Source of the DNA: Daejeonella oryzae DSM 19973 | GTDB lineage: Bacteria; Bacteroidota; Bacteroidia; Sphingobacteriales; Sphingobacteriaceae | Assembly (NCBI RefSeq): GCF_000422945.1 | Contig: NZ_KE383964.1 | Span: 62,001-126,000, forward strand | DNA: 64,000 bases | Direction of reading: 5' to 3' | In this document: positions 16,583-26,147 of the stretch, one piece after another | Numbering within the stretch: the stretch's first letter is position 1 | Layout: each line of letters starts with the position of its first letter | Notes under the pieces: model-generated | The model's input: only the letters and a program-made list of their open reading frames with translations | What the model was told of the DNA's origin: nothing | Database searches by the model: none | Program-made: the position numbers and the translations under genes

Positions 16583-18439
16583 ATGAAAAAAACTCAACTC
16601 CTCCTGGTTCTTTCAATAATATTCTGTTACAATAGTCTTTCGGCTAAACAGGTCATGGTATATCCTTCAAATTGGTGGGTTGGCATGAAAATGAAAAATA
16701 TACAGTTATTGTTAAGAAGTACAGGGGAGGATATCGCGGGTAAGAAAGTAAACATATCCTATCCCGGTATAAAGATCATTAAAACTCATTCGTTCGATAA
16801 TGGAAGATATCTGGCCCTTGATATTTCAATTTCTGAAACGGCAAAGCCGGGCCTTGTTTCCATAGCGTTGCAGGGCGGCGGGGGAACGCAGACAATTTCA
16901 TGGGAGCTGCGAAAGCAGCGGCCGGGAAAAGGAACCCAATACGCACAGGGTGTCACTTCTGCCGACTTTATTGACTTGCTGATCACCGACCGTTTTAGTA
17001 ACGGAGATCCATCCAATGATCGCGTAGCCGGTATGAGAGATCAGTCGTTAAACCGCGATTCCATGTATTTACGGCACGGCGGAGACTTTCAGGGAATATC
17101 CAATCATCTGGATTATTTCAAGGATCTAGGTGTTACCGCCTTGTGGCTATTGCCTGTGATGGAAAATGACAGGCCTGCTAGAACCGAACATGGGTATGCA
17201 ATTTCAGATCATTACAGGATTGACGCACGATTCGGAGGCGCAGAAAAATATAAAGAGCTGAGTGATGTACTGCACAAAAACGGAATGAAACTGATCATGG
17301 ACGCGGTCTACAATCATATCGGTTTAGAACATTTCTTAGAGCTGGATCCGCCGGCGAACGACTGGATGCACCGCTGGACGGTATTCACCCAGACCACTTA
17401 TAAAGAACAAACCCTTTTTGACCCCTACGCTGCACCTTCCGACCGCAAGCGGATGAGTGATGGCTGGTTTGATGAGGGAATGCCGGATATTAATCAGAAA
17501 AATCCCTATATGGCCAATTTTCTGATTCAGAACATGATCTGGTATATCCAGGAATTTGGTATTGACGGCATACGCATTGACACGTACACTTACAGCGACC
17601 TTGATTTTGCCAACCGTTGTAACCAGGCCATCATGGATGAATATCCTGATATCACCCTGTTTGGCGAAACCAGGGTGTTTGGCTCCGCTAACCAGGCATA
17701 TTTCAACGCAAATGTGATGGATGTTCCCTATAAGAGTAATCTGCAGGGATCCGTTGACTTCCAGAACCTGTATTATGGGATCATTCCGGCATTAACACAA
17801 CCCTTTGGCTGGACGGAAGGTGTTAACAAGCTGTATAATACCCTTAGTAATGATTTTCTCAATAAAGATCCCTGGCGGAACGTCCTTCTACTGGATAACC
17901 ATGATGAACCGAGATTTTTTTCTGTGGTGGGAGAGAATGTAGAGAAGCAAAAAATGGGCATGCAGTGGTTACTTACCTGCCGCGGTATTCCGCAGCTTTA
18001 CTATGGTTCTGAAGTGTTGCTAAAGGGTTTTACCAATCCCGACGGCCTGGTACGTTCAGACTTTCCGGGCGGATGGCCGGGCGATAAGAAAAACGCTTTT
18101 ACCGGGGAGGGCTTAACAGCAGATGAATTTTCTGTGCAGATGCTTGTAAAAAAGCTGGGAACCTTTCGCAAAGGTTCTTCGGCTTTGAAAACAGGAGAAA
18201 TGATGCACTATGTACCATCTGAGGGACTGTATGTGTATTTTAGATACGATAATGATCAAACCATAATGTGCATAATGAATACGGATAAGAAAGAACGGAC
18301 GATTAATTTTAAAAATTTTCCGGAGCGAACTGCAGGCTTCAGTAAAGCCAGGAACGTGATTTCGGATCAGCTTCTAAATACCGCCGATAACGCAAGCATA
18401 TTGCCCATGCAAATGTGGGTTCTTGAACTAAGCAGGTAG
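16583..18439 (+). CDS. Secreted alpha-amylase-family enzyme (neopullulanase/cyclomaltodextrinase type)
   Basis: I start at the ATG at 16583, where MKKTQLLLVLSIIFCYNSLSA is a clean signal peptide; the frame is open 51 codons further upstream, but that stretch has no signal-like character. The 618-residue protein has an N-terminal beta-sandwich like that of cyclomaltodextrinases (about 23-115). A GH13 barrel follows with region I DAVYNH (240-245), nucleophile D333 in DGIRIDTYTY, acid/base E362 in FGETRVFG and D441 in DNHDEPRF, then a C-terminal sandwich. It cleaves or transfers alpha-glucans such as maltodextrin or pullulan in the periplasm, the role of SusA in starch use. No SusC/SusD genes are near. 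Confidence 0.92.
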   Translation: MKKTQLLLVLSIIFCYNSLSAKQVMVYPSNWWVGMKMKNIQLLLRSTGEDIAGKKVNISYPGIKIIKTHSFDNGRYLALDISISETAKPGLVSIALQGGGGTQTISWELRKQRPGKGTQYAQGVTSADFIDLLITDRFSNGDPSNDRVAGMRDQSLNRDSMYLRHGGDFQGISNHLDYFKDLGVTALWLLPVMENDRPARTEHGYAISDHYRIDARFGGAEKYKELSDVLHKNGMKLIMDAVYNHIGLEHFLELDPPANDWMHRWTVFTQTTYKEQTLFDPYAAPSDRKRMSDGWFDEGMPDINQKNPYMANFLIQNMIWYIQEFGIDGIRIDTYTYSDLDFANRCNQAIMDEYPDITLFGETRVFGSANQAYFNANVMDVPYKSNLQGSVDFQNLYYGIIPALTQPFGWTEGVNKLYNTLSNDFLNKDPWRNVLLLDNHDEPRFFSVVGENVEKQKMGMQWLLTCRGIPQLYYGSEVLLKGFTNPDGLVRSDFPGGWPGDKKNAFTGEGLTADEFSVQMLVKKLGTFRKGSSALKTGEMMHYVPSEGLYVYFRYDNDQTIMCIMNTDKKERTINFKNFPERTAGFSKARNVISDQLLNTADNASILPMQMWVLELSR

Positions 18440-18480
18440 GGATTTTACCGTTCCCTCTTGAAAGTAAGCAATCTGACCGG

Positions 18481-18850
18481 ATGGTCAAAAGTGATTTAAT
18501 GAAGCATAGCAAATCCATCTGGCTTCATAGCGGCTCAGATTCTTCAGAAAATGAATATGCTACGGAGATTTTTCCGAAAGGCACATTCAGCTATTCACCC
18601 GAAAGGGATTTAGCGGAACTGCGATAAAATACGGATAAACGAAAAATTTAAGGAGGGAAAGAAAACGCATCATACAGAGTTAAGCAGCCAGATCCGCACC
18701 TCATCTTCCAAATTGAAGGAATCTGTTCTCAGTGAATCCAAAAACCGCATGAAACAGGATACACTAAAAAAACAGAATTACAGCCTGAAGATGATGGCCG
18801 CTTACGGGATTGTATGGCCGGGCTTTATCGTGAGGAGGTATTGGAGGTGA
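18481..18850 (+). pseudogene. Probable frameshifted gene remnant
   Basis: Two plus-strand frames follow each other with sensible composition. Frame 1 runs from an ATG at 18481 to a stop at 18625 (48 codons, ending SPERDLAELR). Frame 2 is open from 18614 to a stop at 18848 and reads on as DKIRINEKFKEGKK and later KMMAAYGIVWPGFIVRRYW. The joined product would flow from ERDLAELR into DKIRIN, as expected if a single base was lost or gained near 18615-18625. I do not recognise the family. The end overlaps the 3' end of the convergent glycosyltransferase gene by 26 bases. Confidence 0.4.
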
Positions 18851-20036
18851 GTTGTTTCAGCTCAGATGTGGTAGAGATCTGGTCATAAAGAGAAATGTAA
18901 CGATCAAGGAGTAACTGATCATCATAATCTTTAATAATCTGAGTCGGTGCCTGCTGTCTTATTTTTTGTCGGCGACTCACATCCGCATTAGCCTGAATAA
19001 TGCTTTTACGAAATTGAACGTCACTTGCAGGACTAACCCACCCGAAATTATTTTCTTCTATATAAGTTGCCAGACCAACTTTTGAGCTGACCAATACGGG
19101 AGTGCCTACTGAAAGGCTTTCGATCACCACATTTCCAAAACTTTCATCATGAGAGGGGAGGATCATCAGATCATGATCAGCCAGAAGCTGAAATTTTTGC
19201 TGATGATCCTGTAAACCAATCCAACTGATCCGATCAGTTATTTTAAGCTGAAAGGCAAGTTCCTGAAGGTAAGTAATGTAGTCTGATCGCCCGGTACCCG
19301 CTATGGTTAATTGCCAGGAAAAGGGGAGATCATGTAATGCCTTGAAAAGAATATCAAGTCCTTTTTTTTCTTCAATACGGGATAGGAATATGAGTTGAAA
19401 AATAGCAGGTTCCTGGTTAGAAGTTTCGACTTGCCGCAGAGTAAAATCAAGCTTTACAAAGTTCGGGATAACATGTATACTTTTTGGGCTGACTATGTTA
19501 AGTATATCCTGTTTTTCTTTCTCAGTGCTTACATGAAAATGGCATTGCTTTAATAATGATTTTCCAATGATTCGATGAAAAAGACTCTTTACAAAACTTT
19601 TTCGGTTGCCGAATGAATAATTACTCAGAGTGCCGCGGGGAGAAAGTATTACTGGTTTAGATAATAGTACTGCAAGCACGCAGGATCCAACGGACACCAG
19701 GTTCCACCAGGCATGAACATGAACAATATTATCTGATGATTTTCCTTTACCTCTTGATTTTTCTCTAAGAACTTTCCAAAGGTTGAGGAGCAAGCCGGGC
19801 GAAAAATGCGAATGATCTTTGGTTAAGCGCTTGAAATAAGTAACAGGAACCCCATCCACAATTATTTTTAATCCCGGTTTTACATCCAGTTCTGTTTGTC
19901 CGTTAGCAGTGGTTGTGAGAACCTCCACATCAGTTCCTTCTCTAATCAGCTCTTCGCATAATTTAGAAACCGACATGGTAGGACCGCCATAAATGTAAGC
20001 AGGTTTGTAGGAAGCATTGATGTGAAAGATTTTCAA
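18825..20036 (-). CDS. Family 4 glycosyltransferase, last gene of the operon
   Basis: 403 residues with a GT-B fold. The N-terminal domain starts MKIFHINASYKPAYIYGG with the Gly-rich acceptor loop. The C-terminal domain has FLSRIEEKKGLDILFKAL and the nucleotide-sugar-binding E-x7-E block in PSHDESFGNVVIESLSVGTPV. Such enzymes transfer a sugar from a nucleotide donor, usually with retention; donor and acceptor cannot be read from the sequence. It starts one base after the upstream polymerase gene and ends the long minus-strand set. Confidence 0.9.
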   Translation of the reverse strand: MKIFHINASYKPAYIYGGPTMSVSKLCEELIREGTDVEVLTTTANGQTELDVKPGLKIIVDGVPVTYFKRLTKDHSHFSPGLLLNLWKVLREKSRGKGKSSDNIVHVHAWWNLVSVGSCVLAVLLSKPVILSPRGTLSNYSFGNRKSFVKSLFHRIIGKSLLKQCHFHVSTEKEKQDILNIVSPKSIHVIPNFVKLDFTLRQVETSNQEPAIFQLIFLSRIEEKKGLDILFKALHDLPFSWQLTIAGTGRSDYITYLQELAFQLKITDRISWIGLQDHQQKFQLLADHDLMILPSHDESFGNVVIESLSVGTPVLVSSKVGLATYIEENNFGWVSPASDVQFRKSIIQANADVSRRQKIRQQAPTQIIKDYDDQLLLDRYISLYDQISTTSELKQLTSNTSSR

Positions 20037-21446
20037 TTAAATTTCTTTAATGATTTTGTAATACCTTAATGCATAGAAAATAACAATCATTGTAATGAAG
20101 CTCCAAAGGACTGAGTTACTCAGGAATTCAAAACTGTTTCCACGCCACATAATCTCAAAAAGTCCCGAGAAAATAAATGCTGTTCCGATAATATAACCTC
20201 CGAAAAGTTTCTCAGCTTTCATGGAAATTAATTGCATCACTGATCCATAGATAAATAAAGTAATTACAATACCGATATTTCCACCGGAGAGATAAGCATC
20301 TACAATAATCGGGGGCTTTGCAGAAACATTAGAACCCCTGTTTACCACCCCTGCATTATATACCCGCTCCATTACCATTTCCTCGGGAATAGGCTTTCCG
20401 GGCCAGAAAAATCTGGGTATGATAACTACAGCGGCTTGCTTGATTATCTCAAAACCATAATAATCAACTTTTGAAGGAGTACTACCGACATAAATCGAAA
20501 ACATATTAATCTCGCTTAAGCGATTGGTTAAAAAGGCCCAGTTCGACTCATCTGCCTCTTCCTCTGACTGATTGAAAACTGCATCCAGTGCAATTTCTGA
20601 TGCATTCTCTGCAGTCTCTTCTCCTGCCCAGGCGTTTGCCCTGAACACCCGTGAGTAAGTAGGCAATAAAATGAATAAAACAAAGATTAGTGGGAGAAAA
20701 CTGATCAGCACCAGCTTTTTATAAAATGGATATAAGAATATTCCCAAAACCAGGAAGCTGATGATAATGGGTTCCTTAAATCCTGATAACAGAGCCTGTG
20801 ACACATTTGTAAAGAAGAGAACAGCGGACAAAATAGTATTAGCGGGCTTTTGGAGTGGGATTGCAAAAGCAAATGCTAAGGTGCCGGCCATAAAACTCAA
20901 AGCCTGGAATTGAAAGTAAAACTGACTGAGGCCGGGCACCAGTAAAAATAAAGCGGATACCGGCAGGAGTACAAGAGCTGATATTAATAGAAAGCTGGCA
21001 GAATCTTTTATATTGAGATAATATTTAGGTTTTTGGCTGTAATCCATATGCACCAGTATACCCGCAACAAAGGTTGCATGTGCCAGAGAGTAATACCTCT
21101 GACATTGGGCTACTAAATTTAACTGCTCCTGATCAATTAGATAATTATAATTTGGTGCTTCAAAATATACATATCCTAAAACACTCAGAAAATAAAAAAT
21201 AGAAGTGCAGGACATATACCCGGCAAAGATGATATGCGGCAGAAAAAGCGGCCGCATTAATTGCTCGCTGAATTTCAGATCGGCCGGGATTGGTTTTATT
21301 AAACCTTTAATCGTGATTGTAAAAATGAAAAACGATCCCAGCCAGGCCGTAAAATAAGATAGGATCGCATTGTCAGTAAGTAGTAAGCTGATCAGCCAGG
21401 GGATGTACAGTAACAGGTAACGTTCTGGTCTTATACTACTGTTCAT
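20037..21446 (-). CDS. Wzy-like O-antigen/oligosaccharide polymerase
   Basis: 469 residues, very hydrophobic, with about 10-11 membrane spans and one large hydrophilic loop in the second half (about 265-345, containing EETAENASEIALDAVF and FFWPGKPIPEEMVMERV). This is the topology of Wzy polymerases, which join undecaprenyl-linked repeat units in the periplasm. Wzy proteins have little sequence conservation, so the call rests on topology and context. It overlaps the upstream FkbM methyltransferase gene by four bases. No Wzx flippase is found to go with it. Confidence 0.75.
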   Translation of the reverse strand: MNSSIRPERYLLLYIPWLISLLLTDNAILSYFTAWLGSFFIFTITIKGLIKPIPADLKFSEQLMRPLFLPHIIFAGYMSCTSIFYFLSVLGYVYFEAPNYNYLIDQEQLNLVAQCQRYYSLAHATFVAGILVHMDYSQKPKYYLNIKDSASFLLISALVLLPVSALFLLVPGLSQFYFQFQALSFMAGTLAFAFAIPLQKPANTILSAVLFFTNVSQALLSGFKEPIIISFLVLGIFLYPFYKKLVLISFLPLIFVLFILLPTYSRVFRANAWAGEETAENASEIALDAVFNQSEEEADESNWAFLTNRLSEINMFSIYVGSTPSKVDYYGFEIIKQAAVVIIPRFFWPGKPIPEEMVMERVYNAGVVNRGSNVSAKPPIIVDAYLSGGNIGIVITLFIYGSVMQLISMKAEKLFGGYIIGTAFIFSGLFEIMWRGNSFEFLSNSVLWSFITMIVIFYALRYYKIIKEI

Positions 21447-22297
21447 AGAGATTTTTCAGGAATGCAAAAGATGTTTCCACTTTCTATACTAACCGGGTTT
21501 GTTATAAGTAAACAACCTATATCTGTAATTTGATATACGGTATAATTTAAGCGATTTAAAAAATCAAAACATTCATGAATGCGTTGATTATTTTTAACCC
21601 AGTAATTTTCATCATATTCGAAAATGATTCTGGGTCTAAATTTGCTGATGCAGCGAGTTAATCCCTGCATTACTTGTAACTCAAAACCTTCTACATCAAT
21701 TTTAATTAGTTGGAGTGAATCCAATTCAATAATTTCCGGGAGCAAATCTCCGGTTTTTATTATAACTTTTTGAGACGTAGCTCCTGATTTTAAGTTACCC
21801 AAACTGAAAGTCCCCTGATTCCAGGCAGTTTCATCAATTAAATAAGATATTTCGGAATCATAATCAGAAAGCGCATAAGGGAATAATTGGACGTTTTCTA
21901 AGCCATTCAATGCAATATTTTTATTAAATTTTTCCTGTAAATAATTTAATGGTTCGTATGCCAGAACCCGGCCATTTTTACCGCAATACCTTCCCATTCG
22001 TAAGCTTTGCAAACCAATGTTGGCGCCAATATCCAAAGCAGTATCTCCTTCTTTAAGTGAGATAGCTATGAGTTTTTCGATTTCCGCCTCATAAGTTCCT
22101 GTACTTAAAATAGTTGCTTCAATATAATTGTTTGCCGAACTGAATATAGCTAAAGGCTCGTCACTTAGCCAGATAATGCTATTTTGAAAAGAAACCTGCA
22201 GGCTTTGTGATGGTTTAAATAATCTCCCCAGCCTTTCCTGACCTGGAAATTTCCAATTGCGAGTTAATCTTAACTTAATTTTATCTAGCCGGTTCAT
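21443..22297 (-). CDS. FkbM-family methyltransferase
   Basis: 284 residues. The SAM-binding motif I reads DTALDIGANIGLQSL, motif II is GRVLAYEPL, and the FkbM signature LIKIDVEGFELQVMQGL follows. FkbM-type enzymes put a methyl group on hydroxyls of sugars or polyketides, so this one likely O-methylates a residue of the polysaccharide. It overlaps the next gene (polymerase) by four bases and the upstream glycosyltransferase by 17 bases, showing tight coupling. Confidence 0.88.
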   Translation of the reverse strand: MNRLDKIKLRLTRNWKFPGQERLGRLFKPSQSLQVSFQNSIIWLSDEPLAIFSSANNYIEATILSTGTYEAEIEKLIAISLKEGDTALDIGANIGLQSLRMGRYCGKNGRVLAYEPLNYLQEKFNKNIALNGLENVQLFPYALSDYDSEISYLIDETAWNQGTFSLGNLKSGATSQKVIIKTGDLLPEIIELDSLQLIKIDVEGFELQVMQGLTRCISKFRPRIIFEYDENYWVKNNQRIHECFDFLNRLNYTVYQITDIGCLLITNPVSIESGNIFCIPEKSL

Positions 22298-23453
22298 TTT
22301 TCAAAGTTTGTTCAATTACAGATGCAATACGATAGAAGTTCCAGTCACTTATTATTTCTGAAGATCGAAGTCCATATTCATGAAGCAGCGATTTGCTAGT
22401 GATCAAATGTTCTAATTTTTCTTGTAAATCTTTTAAATTTCCCGATTTAAATATGTAGCCATTTTCTCCGGGTTTTACAAGATCTATAGCAGAGCCTACC
22501 TTGTCTGATGCCACTATCGCTTTCCCGCAAGCCATAGCTTCATTTATTGCCAGTCCCCAGGATTCACTTTGGGACGGTAAGCAGAAAATGTCACAGGACT
22601 GGTAAAGTACCGGCATGTAAGATTGATTTTGGAAGTTTAGGAAGTGTATATTATCTGATTGTCCTTCTAATTTTAGGGCTTCTTCCAGATCTCCGTTACC
22701 TGCTATAATTAAATGACAGGATTGATTATAATTTAAATTTTTAAAAGCAGAAAGTAATAAAAATGGATTCTTATTGCTTTCCAGCTTTCCGGCAAATAAA
22801 ATGACAATTGAACTTTCCGGGATAGAAAGTCCTGCTCGTAATTTCAGCCCCTCTTGATTATATTTTTTAGAAAATCTTTCATTATCAATTGCGTGAGGAG
22901 CAAATATTAATTGATTGGTTTTTAACCCGTAAGCTTTAAAATAGAATTTATTGTTTTGACCAACGTAAAATGCTTTGTCAACATGTATATATATCCATTT
23001 GAGAAAGATTTTTTTTAAAGTTGATTTAAATAATCCTTTTATTCCAATATTTTCATTTAAAAGTGTTGAATCCCCTCTAAACCAAACAGGAATTTTGCCT
23101 TTAAAATGGCGCATCACCCGTAAATGACTTTGGTAGGCCCATCCAAATATTAGTATAGAATCGGGATTAAACTCATTCAGCCGTAATATAATTTCTGGAT
23201 TTATTATGCCTGAATAATGTTTTGAGCCGGGTTTCTTACTTGTGTTTATTAAAAATTCATACCAATATCCTTCCAATAATGGAATATCCCATTCAATTAT
23301 TTTTCCAAATCCAGGGTCATTAGTTTTTTGAAAGGATTCTCCCCAGGTATAGAATACCTTCAGTTGAACATTTTTGTTTTCTGCCAGTAGACGAAAAATG
23401 GGGGCATAATATTGAATTGGGTGAGTTGTTACAATTGCCAGTCTTTTCATCAT
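22281..23453 (-). CDS. Family 4 glycosyltransferase
   Basis: 390 residues of GT-B type. The start MMKRLAIVTTHPIQYYAPIF is the usual N-terminal strand and loop of a GT4 subgroup found in capsule clusters. The donor domain contains LFAGKLESNKNPFLLLSAF and the E-x7-E block SQSESWGLAINEAMACGKAI. Donor and linkage are unknown. A 90-base gap separates it from the preceding glycosyltransferase gene, one of the larger gaps in the operon. Confidence 0.9.
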   Translation of the reverse strand: MMKRLAIVTTHPIQYYAPIFRLLAENKNVQLKVFYTWGESFQKTNDPGFGKIIEWDIPLLEGYWYEFLINTSKKPGSKHYSGIINPEIILRLNEFNPDSILIFGWAYQSHLRVMRHFKGKIPVWFRGDSTLLNENIGIKGLFKSTLKKIFLKWIYIHVDKAFYVGQNNKFYFKAYGLKTNQLIFAPHAIDNERFSKKYNQEGLKLRAGLSIPESSIVILFAGKLESNKNPFLLLSAFKNLNYNQSCHLIIAGNGDLEEALKLEGQSDNIHFLNFQNQSYMPVLYQSCDIFCLPSQSESWGLAINEAMACGKAIVASDKVGSAIDLVKPGENGYIFKSGNLKDLQEKLEHLITSKSLLHEYGLRSSEIISDWNFYRIASVIEQTLKNEPAR

Positions 23454-23543
23454 TTGCTCCTTATAGACATGAATGGCTTTTTAAAGTAAGTGAGAAATTC
23501 TTGATATCAATTTATAATTGATTATAGCTGTTCATGAATTTTA

Positions 23544-24851
23544 TTAACGGGAACTTTGATAAGATGTTAAAGTCTTATTAAATAATTCACACTGTTTCAT
23601 GGTCATACTTTCAGCTGAGAATTCACTAAATTTAGACCAATCGGTAAGATTAATTTGCTTCTTAAGTAAAGTGGTGTTGTGAAGAAACGAAAAAATCTCC
23701 TCTGTCGCTTTTTTCTCATCTGTTAAGTCTGAGACTATCCCCGCATTACAATCCTGAATTATTTTTGAAGAACTACTCAAAGAATTAAATATTCCGATTA
23801 ATGGTTTTTTTGCTAAAATGTACGGATATATTTTCGACGCGGTGTATTGCGGATCATTGGATCCGGGTACAATTAAGGCATCGGCTTCTAAAAGGGTTCT
23901 GATACTTCTATAAAAAGAAATACGGTCAGTTTGTTCTTCAACATATGTAGAAATACCAAGCTCATTAGCAAGGGGGTATATGGTCCTCTTTCCTTCGCCT
24001 TTAGGAGCATAACTGGTACCGATAAAGTGAAAACGAATTCTCTGAAACTGATCAGGAAAATCACCTAACCCTTTTTTAAACGCGTTGAATAATAATTTTA
24101 TGGCATCGTGCATATCATAACCCCCGCGTCCAATATATACAAGATGAATAAAATCCTTGTTTTTATTAAAGGCTGGCTTTAAATCAGCTTTATGTATTAT
24201 AGTGATTTCAAAATCTTTATTATAAGCGCCAAATGGGATAACTGAAGTGGGTATGCTTGTTATGTTTTTATACCTCTGTGTTAATTTTTTAATATATGAT
24301 TCAGAAACACTGATTATCCCATTAACGTTTCTCATTGCAATAGGCTCTAAATACTTGTTAAGCCTATACGAAAACCAATATTTTTTTGGTCGCTCATTTT
24401 TGGGCTTATCCTGATAATATTCAGAATGCCAGGGATCCTGCATGTCAATCACATAGGGAATACCAAATCGTTTTTTCCAGTAAGCGCCTAATATGCAAAG
24501 CGGGAATTGTGTAGTCGAAAAATAGATCAGGTCGAATTTTTTGCTTTTTAGAAGGTTGTTAACTTTTTGCTTGTAATGCCACAATGATCTCAGAGCCAGA
24601 CTTCCTAATCCGAATTTCCCGGTCCACCTTTTAGAAAAAGCATCCACATAATGAATAATTGTTTCCGGAGGGATACTCTCTAAAAATAACTCATCTTTGA
24701 CCATTTCAGAATGGCGGAAATATACGGTAACGACTTCTGCTTCCCAACCAAATTCTTTAAAATAGGGGAGGCTCATGCGAATCCGCTGCATATCTGCGGC
24801 GTTAGAAGGGGGAAAGTAAGGGGAAATGATGAGTACCCGTTTCAGTTCCAT
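23544..24851 (-). CDS. Family 4-type glycosyltransferase
   Basis: 435 residues. It starts MELKRVLIISPYFPPSNAAD, the pattern of WcaI/'GT4-like' glycosyltransferases, with VIDMQDPWHSEYY in the acceptor half and HLVYIGRGGYDMHDAI at the start of the donor half. The usual E-x7-E motif is weak here: the matching segment is LLEADALIVPGSNDPQYTASK followed by IYPYILAKKPLIG, so one catalytic Glu seems to be replaced. It overlaps the gene before it by ten bases. Confidence 0.8.
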   Translation of the reverse strand: MELKRVLIISPYFPPSNAADMQRIRMSLPYFKEFGWEAEVVTVYFRHSEMVKDELFLESIPPETIIHYVDAFSKRWTGKFGLGSLALRSLWHYKQKVNNLLKSKKFDLIYFSTTQFPLCILGAYWKKRFGIPYVIDMQDPWHSEYYQDKPKNERPKKYWFSYRLNKYLEPIAMRNVNGIISVSESYIKKLTQRYKNITSIPTSVIPFGAYNKDFEITIIHKADLKPAFNKNKDFIHLVYIGRGGYDMHDAIKLLFNAFKKGLGDFPDQFQRIRFHFIGTSYAPKGEGKRTIYPLANELGISTYVEEQTDRISFYRSIRTLLEADALIVPGSNDPQYTASKIYPYILAKKPLIGIFNSLSSSSKIIQDCNAGIVSDLTDEKKATEEIFSFLHNTTLLKKQINLTDWSKFSEFSAESMTMKQCELFNKTLTSYQSSR

Positions 24852-26074
24852 AAATTTGCCAGCTCTTTAAACAGTATTTTTTTTTCCTGATCGAAATTTA
24901 GTTTACTCTGGCCAAGATCAAAATTTTTCAGCCGTTTTTCATTGAGATTAACAGGATTGTTTAGTATACTTAGAACTTGCTTTGCAGACTCCTCTGCCTG
25001 ATTAAGGTCTATACTAATGCCTGAATCAGGAAAGATTCGATGGAATTCAACCTGTGCTTTAGTTTTACTAAGAATTAGAAAATTTCCGGAAAGAATGTAT
25101 GTATAGATCTTATTGGTTAAACAGATATTCCTGTTTATGGAATATGGGATTTCAAGGGCTAATCCAAAATGATGCGTGGCCGCCAGTCTAAAAATGTCTT
25201 TTTCTGGCAAGGTTTCTACAAAGTTTAAGGATTCGGGATTTAAACTAGAATTGAGCCATTTTTTCTGGAGTTGAGTTTTAAAATGATTATCGCAATTACC
25301 TAGTAGTGTAAGCTGAATATATTCTATTCCCAACAATTTTATAATGCTAATAAATTCTTCCAAACCTCTTTTTGGTCCAATAGTTTGGGAAAACCAGAAA
25401 AATTTAATAGGATTATGGCTTAATTCAACAAAAGGGGTTTGGTTTTTAGAAGGAAACATATTTTCTACAGAAACAACTTTTACATCTGGAACAAGTTTTC
25501 GATATTCTTCAGCAATCAAAGGGCTGGCTGCGCTGATATAGCTCGCCAGTTTAAGTAACCGGTTTTCAAGCAAGGAAACTGCTTTAATCATTTCCTGAGG
25601 AATATCTTCTCCCCGGTGAAAATCTTCCGCATCATAAGCAAATAAAGCCTTATTGATTTTTGCTGCCCGGGCAGCAATGGCGAGGGAATCCGGATAATGG
25701 GCAATATACAAATCAGCCTTACAGTCGATGGCTTTCTTTAATTGCCAGGCGTAAAAGCGATTAATCAGAATAGGAGTTAATTGGGCGGAATATAAATCGA
25801 ATTTCAGTAAAAAACTGGAAATTTTTTTAATCAGGCCGGTGGAATATTTTAAGATTTTTGCTTTTAAATCAGATCCTGCCCAATCTAAAAAATCATATGT
25901 CCATTCAGGATGTTCCATTAAAATAGCCTCATCCGAATCAATTAGATAATTAACATGCCGTGTATATATCAGGTGAACCTTATAGCCAGCTTCGCTCAAT
26001 GCTTCGGCTTCTTTAACAACACGCGGGTTACTTGCTATAGTGCCTGGGGTAATGATGCAGATTTTGCGATTCAA
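24842..26074 (-). CDS. Glycosyltransferase, GT4-like
   Basis: 410 residues. The N-terminus KICIITPGTIASNPRVVKEA is typical of a GT-B subgroup in capsule loci that all carry the SNPRV motif. The acceptor half has DLYIAHYPDSLAIAA and LFAYDAEDFHRGED. The donor half has FFWFSQTIGPKRGLEEFI and a degenerate E-block (HHFGLALEIPYSINRNICL, then YTYILSGNFLILSKT). It is coupled to the next gene by a ten-base overlap. Donor unknown. Confidence 0.82.
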   Translation of the reverse strand: MNRKICIITPGTIASNPRVVKEAEALSEAGYKVHLIYTRHVNYLIDSDEAILMEHPEWTYDFLDWAGSDLKAKILKYSTGLIKKISSFLLKFDLYSAQLTPILINRFYAWQLKKAIDCKADLYIAHYPDSLAIAARAAKINKALFAYDAEDFHRGEDIPQEMIKAVSLLENRLLKLASYISAASPLIAEEYRKLVPDVKVVSVENMFPSKNQTPFVELSHNPIKFFWFSQTIGPKRGLEEFISIIKLLGIEYIQLTLLGNCDNHFKTQLQKKWLNSSLNPESLNFVETLPEKDIFRLAATHHFGLALEIPYSINRNICLTNKIYTYILSGNFLILSKTKAQVEFHRIFPDSGISIDLNQAEESAKQVLSILNNPVNLNEKRLKNFDLGQSKLNFDQEKKILFKELANLWN

Positions 26075-26147
26075 ATAACTGGGATTTAACTAAAAATATT
26101 AGTAAGTTTTAAAATGGTTGTTTTGTATTAATGGATGATCAGATTTT

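Noticed and set aside
20037-21446. Wzx flippase
   Set aside because: The protein has a large hydrophilic loop in the second half and lacks the even 12-14-span MATE pattern, which fits Wzy and not Wzx.
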